Notes under the pieces: generated by a model | Seen by the model: only the letters and a program-made list of their open reading frames with translations | What the model was told of the DNA's origin: nothing | Databases searched by the model: none | Made by a program: the position numbers and the translations under genes | Assembly (NCBI RefSeq): GCF_024362385.1 | Contig: NZ_CP101466.1 | Coordinates: forward strand, 3,534,001 to 3,598,000 | Length of the DNA: 64,000 nt | Source of the DNA: Arthrobacter sp. DNA4 | Lineage (GTDB): Bacteria > Actinomycetota > Actinomycetes > Actinomycetales > Micrococcaceae | Reading direction: 5' to 3' | Shown here: positions 53,735 through 62,308 of the stretch, one piece after another | Layout of the letters: each line of letters starts with the position of its first letter | How positions within the stretch are numbered: position 1 is the first letter of the stretch

Positions 53735-53847
53735 CGCCCCCATTTTCGACGCCCCATCACTTCCCGCCCCCTTATCTCCCACCGCCCCATCACGTTTGGC
53801 AGCCTTCCCACCAACGCCCTATCACTTCCGGCGCGATACCTGGCATG
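53735..53847. repeat. Three or four imperfect 33-bp tandem repeats
   Basis: CGCCCCATCAC occurs at 53750 and 53783, and CGCCCTATCAC at 53815, so spaced 33 and 32 bp, with a degenerate earlier unit near 53735. The tail of each unit varies. They lie between paaA and the alpha/beta hydrolase, where no gene is seen. Confidence 0.6.
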
Positions 53848-53983
53848 TCCATCCCGCTTCCGCCAGGGCGGGACCGCGAAGTCCTTGTTGGCGTCCTGAC
53901 GTGCCGTTAGGGTCGTGATGGTCCGCTTGTTTTTGCAGTTACTGCCTCCGCCACCCCGACCCGGCACTGAATGGAGCACCGCG

Positions 53984-54805
53984 ATGACCAAGACCCAAGA
54001 CACCGGCACAGTCCTTACGGTGGAGTCGCCCGACGGCACCTCCCTCAGCGTCGAGCGGATGGGCAGCGGACCCAGCCTGGTCCTGGTGGACGGGGCCTTC
54101 TGCGGGCGCACCTTCGGACCCTCGCGTGCGCTGGCAAATGAACTGAAGGATTCCTTCACCGTCCACTTTTACGACAGGCGGGGCCGCGGGGACAGCGGCG
54201 AGAGCATGCCGTACGCCCCCGAACGGGAAATCGAGGACCTCCAGGCGGTACTGAACGAGGCCGGCGGCAAACCCTACGTGTACGGGATTTCGTCCGGCGC
54301 CGCCCTGGCCCTGGAAGCGGCTGCAGCGGGAACCCCGATGCAGCGGCTGGCCACGTACGAAGCGCCCTACACGGGCGTACGCGGTCCGGACGGGACGCCA
54401 GGGGGCCACCGCGAGCACCTGGAGGCCCTGCTCAGGGACGGCAAACGCGGCAGTGCGGTGTCCTACTTCCTGGTCAAAATGGTGGGCGCCCCGGCCTTCC
54501 TCCCCTACCTCCTGCGCGTCATGCCGGGAGTGTGGAAGAAGCAGACGGCGGCCGCGAACACGCTCCCCTATGAGACACGGGTGACCAACGACTTCATGGC
54601 GCCGGTGGAACGGCTCCGCACGATTACCGTGCCAACACTGGTCATGGTGGGCGGAAAAGCTGCCGGCCCCATGGCCCAGGGGCAAAAGACCATCGCCGGC
54701 GCCATCCCCGGCAGCGAACACCGCGTCCTCGAAGGCCAAACCCACCAGGTCTCCGCCGCCGCCATCGCCACCCAGCTCAGGGGTTTCTTCGACGGCGGCA
54801 AGTAG
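53984..54805 (+). CDS. Alpha/beta hydrolase
   Basis: 273 residues from ATG 53984 (GGAG 7 nt upstream). Opens with a strand pair SLVLVDGAFCGRTFG and DRRGRGDSG; nucleophile elbow GISSGAALALE (Ser103 in GISSG); the late His in GQTHQVS; an acidic residue precedes it. Likely soluble esterase or hydrolase, substrate unknown. The frame extends 23 codons upstream but without a ribosome site. Confidence 0.85.
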   Translation: MTKTQDTGTVLTVESPDGTSLSVERMGSGPSLVLVDGAFCGRTFGPSRALANELKDSFTVHFYDRRGRGDSGESMPYAPEREIEDLQAVLNEAGGKPYVYGISSGAALALEAAAAGTPMQRLATYEAPYTGVRGPDGTPGGHREHLEALLRDGKRGSAVSYFLVKMVGAPAFLPYLLRVMPGVWKKQTAAANTLPYETRVTNDFMAPVERLRTITVPTLVMVGGKAAGPMAQGQKTIAGAIPGSEHRVLEGQTHQVSAAAIATQLRGFFDGGK

Positions 54806-54877
54806 CCCGGCGAACCGGGGCGGCGGCGCGAACCAGCGCGCCCCGGCGTCGTGCGTTTCCCCGCCAGCCGGTGAAAC

Positions 54878-55885
54878 TCAGGCCGCCCTCCGCTTCGGCG
54901 TGGTCCGGGTCTCCGGCACCGACGTCGCAGCCTCAGTGGCCGGGGGTGTTTCGCCACCGGCGCGGCCCGGAGGCGTGGATTCCTGCAGCCGGGCGCGGGC
55001 ATCGAGGACGTCGCCGATGAACCAGTCGTAGATCAGCACGCCGATCACGCCACCCACCACCGGGCCCACGATGGGAACCCAGAAGTACCAGCTGAAGGCG
55101 CCGTCCACTGTGCCAGGCAGCGCCGTTTGGCCCCATCCGGCCAGCCATGCGAAGAGCCGCGGTCCGAAGTCGCGGGCAGGGTTGATGGCGTAGCCTGCGT
55201 TGGCGCCGAGGGAGATGCCGATGGCGGCGACCGCGAGCCCGATCATGAACGGGCCCAGGTTCGCCTGGACGGCGGTGTTGCGCATGTCGATGATGGCCAC
55301 GACGAAGATGACCAGGAACGCCGTGCCGACGATTTGGTCGATCAGCGGGCCCGTGGGGTTGCCGTTGAAGTAGGGCGCCGGGAACGTGGCGAAGATGGAG
55401 TAGCTGGCCAGCCCCTTCGCGTCGGCGCGGCCGGTGCCGACGGCCTTGTTGTAGGCGTCGATAGCGTTGTAGTACAGCAGATACACCATCGCGGCGCCGG
55501 CGAAGGCGCCCACCACCTGGGCCACGATGTACGGCCCCACCTTGCGCCAGGGGAACTTGCGGCGGACGGCGAACGCAATGGTCACGGCCGGGTTGATGTG
55601 GGCGCCACTGACGCCGCCGGCCACGTAGACGGCCAGCGCCACGGCCAGGGCCCATCCCCAGGCAATGAGCAGCCAGTCGCCCGCGGCCATGAAGATGGTG
55701 GTTGACGTGGCGGCGCGGCCGGATCCGGGCAACGCGGCGACCGCCATGGCCACCACGCCGTCGCCGAACGAGATCAGCACAAAGGTGCCCAGGAACTCCG
55801 CGAGGAGCTCGCCCCAGGTTCCACCCAGTTGTTTGAGTCCGCTGCCATTGCGGACGGCATGTCGTAGCGGACTGATATCACTCAT
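54878..55885 (-). CDS. Aquaglyceroporin (MIP family)
   Basis: 335 residues from ATG 55885 (AAGAAGG 8 nt upstream); the frame extends another 114 codons without support. Two NPA boxes: SGAHINPAVTIAF (N98) and AINPARDFGPRLF (N235). Asp after the second NPA (NPARD) marks the glycerol-facilitator type. Six helices plus a long C-terminal tail (about 295-335, Pro/Thr/Arg-rich). A central insert near 140-180 (NKAVGTGRADAKGL...) is longer than in E. coli GlpF. Likely carries glycerol or small polyols; no glycerol kinase is adjacent. Confidence 0.9.
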   Translation of the reverse strand: MSDISPLRHAVRNGSGLKQLGGTWGELLAEFLGTFVLISFGDGVVAMAVAALPGSGRAATSTTIFMAAGDWLLIAWGWALAVALAVYVAGGVSGAHINPAVTIAFAVRRKFPWRKVGPYIVAQVVGAFAGAAMVYLLYYNAIDAYNKAVGTGRADAKGLASYSIFATFPAPYFNGNPTGPLIDQIVGTAFLVIFVVAIIDMRNTAVQANLGPFMIGLAVAAIGISLGANAGYAINPARDFGPRLFAWLAGWGQTALPGTVDGAFSWYFWVPIVGPVVGGVIGVLIYDWFIGDVLDARARLQESTPPGRAGGETPPATEAATSVPETRTTPKRRAA

Positions 55886-56078
55886 CGCGCGTACCTTCTT
55901 TGCGATTTTGGTTTTGTCCTTGGCTTCATCCGGACGGATTGACAATCCGGGTACTTTTATGCTACGCCGAAAGTATCCCCAGGCAACAGTCCCGGAAAAG
56001 CAATAGTTTCCAGAATGCAATGGCCCAACGGGCCCAGACCTCACCCGGGGACGTGGAGTTCGTTCGAAAGGCACGATC

Positions 56079-56459
56079 ATGAACGACAACGGCAGCACCG
56101 AAAACACCCCCACCCCGGACGAAACGCCCGAGGAACGCGACCTGCGCGGACGGTACGTCGAAGGCAACTTTGGCAAAGCCGGCGCCCAGCGCGGCCGCCA
56201 TGCCGAAGACGAAGAGGGCCAGTACATCGAAGGGGACTACGGCCCGGCGGGCAGCGAAGGCGGACTGCCCGAACCCCTGGGCGACAGGACCGTGGGCGCC
56301 GGGCGCTACGTCAAGGCCGACTACGGCCAGGCCGGTCCGGTACCCGGCCGGACCGCCGCTTCCGAAACCGGCCGTTACCCGGAAGGCGATTACGGCAAGG
56401 GCGGCACCGTGGATCCCACGCGCAAGCCGGGCGCCCCGGACGCGCACGCGGAGCCCTAG
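56079..56459 (+). CDS. Small acidic protein with four 12-residue repeats
   Basis: 126 residues, no membrane span. The motif G[RQ]Y-x-[EK][GA][DN][YF]G-x-[AG]G recurs at 24-35 (GRYVEGNFGKAG), 47-58 (GQYIEGDYGPAG), 75-86 (GRYVKADYGQAG) and 98-109 (GRYPEGDYGKGG). The spacers are acidic and Pro/Gly-rich. It looks unfolded or a weakly ordered repeat protein. I know of no function. ATG is preceded by GAAAGG. It is divergent from the aquaglyceroporin gene. Confidence 0.7.
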   Translation: MNDNGSTENTPTPDETPEERDLRGRYVEGNFGKAGAQRGRHAEDEEGQYIEGDYGPAGSEGGLPEPLGDRTVGAGRYVKADYGQAGPVPGRTAASETGRYPEGDYGKGGTVDPTRKPGAPDAHAEP

Positions 56460-56476
56460 CACCTGACATGTGGACC

Positions 56477-56511
56477 GCGGCCTGCTTGCCTGCACAAGGC
56501 GGGCAGGCCGC
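56477..56511 (+). terminator. Hairpin after the repeat protein
   Basis: GCGGCCTGC (56477-56485) pairs with GCAGGCCGC (56503-56511), extended by partly paired TTGCC/GGCGG, followed by TTTGG. It lies 17 bp after the stop of the gene at 56079-56459. Confidence 0.6.
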
Positions 56512-56683
56512 TTTGGTGCCTGCCGGCGTCGTACTTTTCGCGCCTGTACTTCATCGGGGCGGCGCCGAACTGCTGGCCGGGTTCCAAAATAGGCAGTAGG
56601 CTTACTATCTTGCAGCTGGGCGCGCTGAGGTGCCTGATGACCAGAACCCTATCGGCGGCTTGAACCCGTTTAAGGAGTCCCTC

Positions 56684-57895
56684 ATGAAAGCTCTCGTATG
56701 GCACGGTGAAGGCGACATCCGCCTGGACACCGTTGACGATCCCACCATCCTTGATCCGAACGACGCCATTGTCCGCATCACCCGCAGCGCCATCTGCGGC
56801 ACGGACCTGCACTTCATCCGCGGCACCATGTCCGGCATGAAGGAAGGCACCATCCTGGGCCACGAAGCCGTAGGGGAAGTGACCGCCGTAGGCAAGGCCG
56901 TACGGCGGTTTGCCCCCGGCGACCGCGTCATCGTCTCCTCCACGATGTCCTGCGGCGTGTGCTGGCAGTGCCGGGCAGGGCACACCGCCCAGTGCGACGT
57001 CGCCAACCCCAACGGCCCGCAGGCCGGGACCTGCTTCTTCGGCGGACCCGAAACCACCGGCCCCATCAATGGCCTGCAGGCCGAGTACGCCCGGATCCCC
57101 TGGGCCTCCAACACCCTGACTCCGCTGCCGGACAACGTCAGCGACGAGCAGGCCATCCTGCTCTCGGACATCTTCCCCACGGCCTGGTTCGGCGCGCAGC
57201 TGGCCGGCGTGCAGCGCGGCGACACCGTGGCCGTATACGGTGCGGGGATCGTGGGGCAGCTGGCGATTGCGTCCGCATTCCGGCAGGGCGCCTCGCGGGT
57301 GTTCGCGATCGACGGGATCGAAACGCGGCTGGTCCAGGCACTCGACCAGAACGCGGACGTCATCGACTTCAACAGCGAAGACCCCGTGAAAGCCCTGCAG
57401 GAGGCGACGCAAGGGATCGGCGTGGACGCGGTCATCGATGCCGTGGGCATCGACGCGCAGCGGCCCTGGGCCGGTCCCGCCGCGGCCAAGGGCGAGGAGC
57501 AGGCGGAGCAGTTCGCGCAGGAAGTGGCCGAGGTTGCACCCAGCACGAACGTGCAGGGTGATAACTGGGTCCCGGGAAATGCGCCGTCGCAGGTCTCCCA
57601 GTGGAGTGTGGAAACGGTCCGGAAGTACGGGCGGATCGGGATTATCGGCGTGTACAGCCCGGCGATGACCACCTACCCGATCGGCCAGGCCATGAACAAG
57701 AACCTGACCATCCGGATGGGCAACTGCGACCACCGCTCGGTCACGCCGCCGCTGGTGGACCTCGTGGCGTCCGGCGTCTTTGACCCCACGAAGTTCATCA
57801 CCCAGCATGAGCCGATCAGCGACGTGGTGGACGCCTACCTGAACTTCGACCGGCGCGAGGAAGGCTGGCTGAAGACGGTGCTGACCACGGCTTAG
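56684..57895 (+). CDS. Zinc-dependent alcohol/formaldehyde dehydrogenase
   Basis: 403 residues from ATG 56684 (AAGGAG 6 nt upstream). Catalytic zinc: ICGTDLHF and GHEAVGEV; structural zinc CGVCWQCRAGHTAQC (four Cys, spacing 2, 2, 7). Rossmann AVYGAGIVGQLAIAS. The insert near 255-305 (AAAKGEEQAEQFAQEVAEVA...) is typical of the formaldehyde-dehydrogenase-like branch. It oxidises an alcohol or aldehyde adduct with NAD; exact substrate unknown. Confidence 0.9.
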   Translation: MKALVWHGEGDIRLDTVDDPTILDPNDAIVRITRSAICGTDLHFIRGTMSGMKEGTILGHEAVGEVTAVGKAVRRFAPGDRVIVSSTMSCGVCWQCRAGHTAQCDVANPNGPQAGTCFFGGPETTGPINGLQAEYARIPWASNTLTPLPDNVSDEQAILLSDIFPTAWFGAQLAGVQRGDTVAVYGAGIVGQLAIASAFRQGASRVFAIDGIETRLVQALDQNADVIDFNSEDPVKALQEATQGIGVDAVIDAVGIDAQRPWAGPAAAKGEEQAEQFAQEVAEVAPSTNVQGDNWVPGNAPSQVSQWSVETVRKYGRIGIIGVYSPAMTTYPIGQAMNKNLTIRMGNCDHRSVTPPLVDLVASGVFDPTKFITQHEPISDVVDAYLNFDRREEGWLKTVLTTA

Positions 57896-57911
57896 TCCTC
57901 CCGTGCATGAC

Positions 57912-57942
57912 CGGCGGCCCGCTCATTGGGGGCGGGCCGCCG
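57912..57942 (+). terminator. GC-rich hairpin after the dehydrogenase
   Basis: CGGCGGCCCGC (57912-57922) and GCGGGCCGCCG (57932-57942) form an 11-bp stem with a 9-nt loop, 17 bp after the stop. No T-run. Confidence 0.75.
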
Positions 57943-58059
57943 TCGTGCATTCCTGCGGTCTTCCTGTGCGCCGTCGAGGACGGACCCGGAACGTGGGGGC
58001 TGCTTTGAAGGGCAGCTGGGAGGTTTTGGGAGCGTTGGGAGTGCATACATCCATTTGAG

Positions 58060-58078
58060 TTAGGTTAGCCTCACCTTC
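58060..58078 (+). promoter_or_regulatory. DtxR/IdeR iron box
   Basis: TTAGGTTAGCCTCACCTTC matches 17 of 19 positions of the actinobacterial iron box consensus TWAGGTTAGSCTWACCTWA. It lies 12 bp before the GTG start of the adenylation-carrier-acyltransferase gene, so iron-loaded repressor would block transcription. The leader is very short and no ribosome-binding site is seen, so the transcript may be nearly leaderless. Confidence 0.8.
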
Positions 58079-58090
58079 TACTGTGCTTCG

Positions 58091-60724
58091 GTGACGTTAG
58101 AGACAAAGCTTGCCGGAGTCCCCTTCGCGGCCAACCTGGCCAGGTTCGGGGACCGCATTGCCGTCAGCACCGGCAGCGAGGCGCTGAGTTACCGCGAACT
58201 GGCCCGCCGCGTGGAGGAAGTTGTCCGGTCCTTCGGGCACGGCCGCAGGCTCATCGCGCTGGAGGCCGACAACACCCTGCCGGCCCTGGTTGCCTACCTG
58301 GCAGCGCTGTCGTCCGGAAATCCCCTGCTGGTCCTGCCGACCAACCCGGCGGCCGCGGAAGCGCTCGCGGATGCCTATGACCCGGACATCGTGGTCCGCA
58401 CGGGGAACGGCCAGGCAGTACTGGAGGTGCGTCGGGACGAAACGCCCCACGAGCTGCACCCCGAACTCGCGCTGCTGCTCAGCACCTCCGGGTCCACCGG
58501 CTCACCGAAGCTCGTCCGCCTGTCCGCCGACGGCGTCCAGGCCAACGCCGCCGCGATCGCGGAGTACCTGCAACTGCGCCCCACTGACAGGGCCGCCACC
58601 ACGCTCCCCCTCTCCTACTGCTACGGCATGAGCGTGGTGAACAGCCACCTCCTCGCGGGAGCGTCCCTGGCCCTGACCGATCTCTCGGTGGTGGACCCCT
58701 GCTTCTGGGACCTGGTCCGGGGCCGGCAGGTGACATCCTTCGCCGCGGTGCCCTACACCTTCGACCTCCTGGACTGCGTGGGCTTTGCGGACATGGACGT
58801 GCCCAGCCTGCGCTACATCACCCAAGCGGGCGGACGGCTGGCCCCGGAGCGGGTGCGTTCCTACGCGGAGCTGGGCCGGCAGCAGGGGTGGGACCTGTAC
58901 GTGATGTACGGGCAGACGGAGGCCACCGCACGCATGGCGTACCTGCCGCCGGACCAGGCATTGGAGCATCCGAACGCCATCGGCGTGCCGGTGCCGGGCG
59001 GCTCCTTCCGGCTGGAGCCCGTTCCCGGACTGGACGCCTGCGAGCTCGTCTACAGCGGCCCGAACGTGATGCTGGGGTACGCCGAACGGCCGGAGGACCT
59101 CAGCCTGGGCCGCGTTGTTGACGAGCTCCACACCGGCGATCTTGCCCGGCGGGGCCCGGACGGCCTCTACGAGATTGTGGGCCGGCGGAGCCGCTTCGTG
59201 AAGATCGTGGGACTCCGGGTGGATCTGGGGCAGGTGGAGCGGCTGCTGGCGGACCTCGGCGTCAATGCAGCGGCCGCAGGGTCCGACGACGCCGTGGTGG
59301 CCGCCGTCGAAGGCGACCACGACCTGGGCCTCATTGCCAAAACCCTGGCGCAGGACCTTGGCCTGCCGCGCGCCGCCGTCGAACTTCACCCCGTGGACGC
59401 CATCCCCCGCCTCGGCAACGGCAAACCGGACTACCCTGCCGTCGCCGCACTCGCCGGTGCAGGGGCAACGGCCGGTGAAGGCGGAGGGCACGACGGCGGC
59501 CCGACGTTCCCTGGCGCGGGGTCCATGGACGTTGGGCGCATCTTCGCCGAGGTGCTTGAAGTGGGCAGCGTCTCCGGCACGGACACGTTTGTGTCCCTGG
59601 GCGGCGACTCGCTGTCCTACGTGGCGGCGTCCATCCGGCTGGAGGATGCCCTCGGGTACCTCCCCGAAGGCTGGCACCTGATGCCGGTCTGCGAACTATC
59701 GTCCGCGCAGCACAGAGTGCGTCATGCCGTGGCGTCTCCCGGTAGCCGCACCGGACCCACTAAAAGGCGGCGGCTTTTCGCGCCCATGGAAACCGGGATC
59801 CTGTTGCGCGCGGTGGCGATCGTTGCCATCGTCTCAACGCACATCGGGTTCTTCCACTGGCAAGGCACCGCGCACGTGCTCATGGCCGTGGCCGTCTACA
59901 ACTTTGCGCGCTTCCAGCTGTCCGGCAGCCGCACGGAACGGTTCCGGCGTCATCTGCGGAGCATCGCGCGGATTGTGGTCCCCAGCGTGGCGGTGATCGG
60001 GCTCGCGTTCGCCGTGACGGACAAATACGCGTGGCACAACGTGTTCCTGCTCAATACTCTCCTGGGTCCTCCGGGGTGGAGCGACTACTCCCGCTTCTGG
60101 TTTGTGGAAATCCTGGTGCACGTCCTGGTCGGGCTGGCTCTGTTGCTGGCGGTCCCGGCGGCTGACCGTGCGGTGCGGCGCTGGCCCTGGGCGTTCGGCG
60201 TGGCGCTGGTGGTGGTGGATCTGCCGCTGCTCTTCGATCTTGTTGACAGCCGCTACCCGGGCCAGGGGCCGGTCCTGTGGCTGTTTGGCCTTGGCTGGGC
60301 AGCCGCCGCCTCCCGCACGGTGTGGCACCGGCTGGCCGTGACGGTGCTCGCCTTCCTGACCGTTCCCGCCTCGTTCGACAACCCGTCCCGGAGCGCCACC
60401 ATCCTGGCGGGCTGCCTGGTCCTGCTCTGGCTGCCTGCCCTGCGGGTGCCGCGCGGGCTGCACCAGATCACGGCGCTGCTGGCCAGCGCGTCGCTGTACA
60501 TCTACGTCACCCACTGGCTCGTGTACCCGCTGGTTGAGTCCGTGGACGTCCCGGAGCCGCTTGCCAAGGGGATTGCCGTGCTGGCGTCGATGGTGTGCGG
60601 GATCCTCTACTGGGCTGTGGCCACGCGGGCCATGGCTGCGGTGGAGCGGCACCTGAAGGGGCGGCGTTTTCGCCCCGTATTGCCCTGGGCCGTGAAGCAC
60701 CAGCAAAGTAGTGGGCATGGATGA
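58091..60724 (+). CDS. Adenylation domain-carrier-acyltransferase fusion, iron-regulated
   Basis: 877 residues from GTG 58091. A-domain 1-455: LLLSTSGSTGSPKLV (128-142, P-loop), MYGQTEATARM (272-282), ELHTGDLARRGPDGLYE (345-361) and K445 in GNGKPDY. A peptidyl-carrier-like segment at 480-550 has VSLGGDSLSYVA with Ser507 for phosphopantetheine. From about 560 an acyltransferase-3 membrane domain with about ten helices, including the family His in VSTHIGFFH. It would activate an acid, hold it as a thioester and transfer it across the membrane. With an iron box upstream, a role in making or modifying a siderophore-like or surface compound is inferred. No other NRPS gene is adjacent. Confidence 0.88.
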   Translation: MTLETKLAGVPFAANLARFGDRIAVSTGSEALSYRELARRVEEVVRSFGHGRRLIALEADNTLPALVAYLAALSSGNPLLVLPTNPAAAEALADAYDPDIVVRTGNGQAVLEVRRDETPHELHPELALLLSTSGSTGSPKLVRLSADGVQANAAAIAEYLQLRPTDRAATTLPLSYCYGMSVVNSHLLAGASLALTDLSVVDPCFWDLVRGRQVTSFAAVPYTFDLLDCVGFADMDVPSLRYITQAGGRLAPERVRSYAELGRQQGWDLYVMYGQTEATARMAYLPPDQALEHPNAIGVPVPGGSFRLEPVPGLDACELVYSGPNVMLGYAERPEDLSLGRVVDELHTGDLARRGPDGLYEIVGRRSRFVKIVGLRVDLGQVERLLADLGVNAAAAGSDDAVVAAVEGDHDLGLIAKTLAQDLGLPRAAVELHPVDAIPRLGNGKPDYPAVAALAGAGATAGEGGGHDGGPTFPGAGSMDVGRIFAEVLEVGSVSGTDTFVSLGGDSLSYVAASIRLEDALGYLPEGWHLMPVCELSSAQHRVRHAVASPGSRTGPTKRRRLFAPMETGILLRAVAIVAIVSTHIGFFHWQGTAHVLMAVAVYNFARFQLSGSRTERFRRHLRSIARIVVPSVAVIGLAFAVTDKYAWHNVFLLNTLLGPPGWSDYSRFWFVEILVHVLVGLALLLAVPAADRAVRRWPWAFGVALVVVDLPLLFDLVDSRYPGQGPVLWLFGLGWAAAASRTVWHRLAVTVLAFLTVPASFDNPSRSATILAGCLVLLWLPALRVPRGLHQITALLASASLYIYVTHWLVYPLVESVDVPEPLAKGIAVLASMVCGILYWAVATRAMAAVERHLKGRRFRPVLPWAVKHQQSSGHG

Positions 60725-61082
60725 CGTCACCGGCACCATCAAACTCGCAGGGGCAGTGCTGCACCTGAAGTGGGCACCTGGAGATGTGGTCACAGAAGGT
60801 GATGCAGTGGCGCTGATGAAGCGGGCGCGGGAGCTCAGCGGCGGCCGCGCCCTCCCGATGCTGGTGGAGATCACCGGTTTGCAGTGGATTGACCAGGGCG
60901 CCCTGAAAGCGTTCGCCGGCTCCTGGCCGGTGACCCGCGCAGCCATCGTAGGAACCACCCCCGTTGACCAGACCATTGCCGACTTCTTCACCGGGCGGCA
61001 CAAGCCGGTGCATCCCAACCGGTTCTTCACGTCCATGGACGAGGCAATGGCGTGGCTCGCTGAGGATTCGGTTATGCCATAG
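60717..61082 (+). CDS. STAS-like small protein
   Basis: 121 residues from ATG 60717, overlapping the stop of the fusion gene by 8 bases, so coupled to it. GDAVALMKRARELSGGRALPM, then LVEITGLQWIDQGALKAF, resembles SpoIIAA/STAS-type domains, where a strand-loop carries the binding site, but the usual phospho-Ser position is unclear. No membrane span. It may bind nucleotides or partner proteins; its location suggests a role alongside the iron-regulated enzyme. Confidence 0.6.
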   Translation: MDDVTGTIKLAGAVLHLKWAPGDVVTEGDAVALMKRARELSGGRALPMLVEITGLQWIDQGALKAFAGSWPVTRAAIVGTTPVDQTIADFFTGRHKPVHPNRFFTSMDEAMAWLAEDSVMP

Positions 61083-61108
61083 CGCACGCGACGCGCGACT
61101 TCATTTCC

Positions 61109-61166
61109 GATGCGGAGCTTCCTTTGCGCAACCCATATGTCGGGCGCGCTGTGGAATATGCGCGTC
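61109..61166 (+). repeat. 58-bp element, left copy
   Basis: It aligns without gaps to the reverse complement of 62221-62278, 44 of 58 bases identical. Shared cores are TTCCTT, GCGCA, CCCATAT, GGGCGCG and GGAATATGCG. It lies just before the AbiEi-like gene. Confidence 0.75.
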
Positions 61167-61253
61167 GAAACTGATGCAGCGCGTCGCCAGGTCTTCTCCA
61201 CATAGCGGCACAGGCCCCTCCTGCCCGGGGACGCACGCCGGCAACGTGGATAC

Positions 61254-62222
61254 ATGACCGAACTTCCACCGCTCTTGTTGTCCCGCGACCGCGTGCTGCA
61301 CGGACTGCTTCCGAATGAAGTCGCCAAACGTGTGAGGGCAGGTGCGTTGGTTCGCGTTCGACACGGCGTTTATGTCGACGGACCGACGTGGAAAGCCCTG
61401 AAGCCCTGGGAGCAATACCGGGTCCGCGTCCAGGGGGCCGGGGAAACCTTTGAGAAACCCACAATCTTCGCCCGGCAGTCCTCCGCCAGCGTGTGGGGAA
61501 TCCCGTTCATCGGGCGCCACCCGGTCCGGGCACTCACATTGAAGAACGACGGCGGGAGGTCCCGCGCCGGAGTCAGCCGGCACTTTGCTGCCCGGGCCGG
61601 ATTGAAGGTGGTACGGGTGGATGGGCTCCTCGTTACCGATCGCGTCCGGACCGTCTTGGACCTGGCGGCGTTCAGCCCGTTCATCGAGGCAATAGTGCCG
61701 CTGGACCACGTCCTGCGGCCGGACCCGAACCGGCGACTGCCCGCCCTCACCAAAGCCGAGCTTGAGGCCGGAATCGGTGACATCTACTCGGCTGCTGCTG
61801 CACGGCGGATCCGGGCCGCAATCGCCTTCGCCGACCCCGGTTCGGGTTCAGCCGGGGAATCCTGGAGCCGGGCGCTGATCCATGTGGCCGGGTTCGAACC
61901 TCCAATTCTCCAGCAGCGGTTTTCCGATGCGGCGGGATTGGTGGGGTACACCGACTTCTATTGGAAAGAGCCCAAGGTTGTAGGCGAATTCGATGGCGAG
62001 GAAAAGTACATGAAAGCTGAATTCTTAAAAAGCCGCACCGCTTCCCAGGCCGTTGTGGCGGAAAAGCAGCGTGAGAACCGCATCCGCGCCCTGGGAATCA
62101 ACGTGGTGCGGTGGGACTGGGCCGACCTGAAGGCGGGCAGGCTGGAAGGCAGGCTCGCAGCGGCTGGCGTGGCCCGCCGTCGTACGCGCTCTGCCGTAAT
62201 CGACGCGCAAAGTCGTCCATGA
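61254..62222 (+). CDS. AbiEi-like antitoxin/DUF559-type protein
   Basis: 322 residues. N-terminal part LLSRDRVLHGLLPNEVAKRV and RVRHGVYVDGP is the winged-helix AbiEi_4-type domain seen in type IV toxin-antitoxin antitoxins. The C-terminal part GYTDFYWKEPKVVGEFDGEE, then RENRIRALGINVVRWDW, resembles the DUF559/Vsr-like endonuclease fold. No AbiEii partner gene adjoins it. Inverted 58-bp elements bracket it. Such fused proteins are common and scattered in actinobacteria, consistent with mobility. Function unproven. Confidence 0.8.
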   Translation: MTELPPLLLSRDRVLHGLLPNEVAKRVRAGALVRVRHGVYVDGPTWKALKPWEQYRVRVQGAGETFEKPTIFARQSSASVWGIPFIGRHPVRALTLKNDGGRSRAGVSRHFAARAGLKVVRVDGLLVTDRVRTVLDLAAFSPFIEAIVPLDHVLRPDPNRRLPALTKAELEAGIGDIYSAAAARRIRAAIAFADPGSGSAGESWSRALIHVAGFEPPILQQRFSDAAGLVGYTDFYWKEPKVVGEFDGEEKYMKAEFLKSRTASQAVVAEKQRENRIRALGINVVRWDWADLKAGRLEGRLAAAGVARRRTRSAVIDAQSRP

Positions 62223-62278
62223 CACGCATATTCCTTTTCGCGCCCGGAATATGGGGTGCGCCAAGGAACATGCGTGTC
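62221..62278 (-). repeat. 58-bp element, right copy (inverted, itself palindromic)
   Basis: Inverse of the copy at 61109. GACACGCATATTCCTT (62221-62236) and AAGGAACATGCGTGTC (62263-62278) form a 16-bp stem with one mismatch. It begins at the second base of the AbiEi-like stop codon. Confidence 0.78.
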
Positions 62279-62308
62279 GAAAAGGAATATGCGCAGCGGG
62301 GTCGCGGC

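Noticed and set aside
56456..57808. 450-codon minus-strand open frame
   Set aside because: Antisense shadow of the zinc dehydrogenase.
59834..61327. 497-codon minus-strand open frame
   Set aside because: Antisense to the acyltransferase half of the iron-regulated fusion. Repetitive Arg/His/Gln composition.
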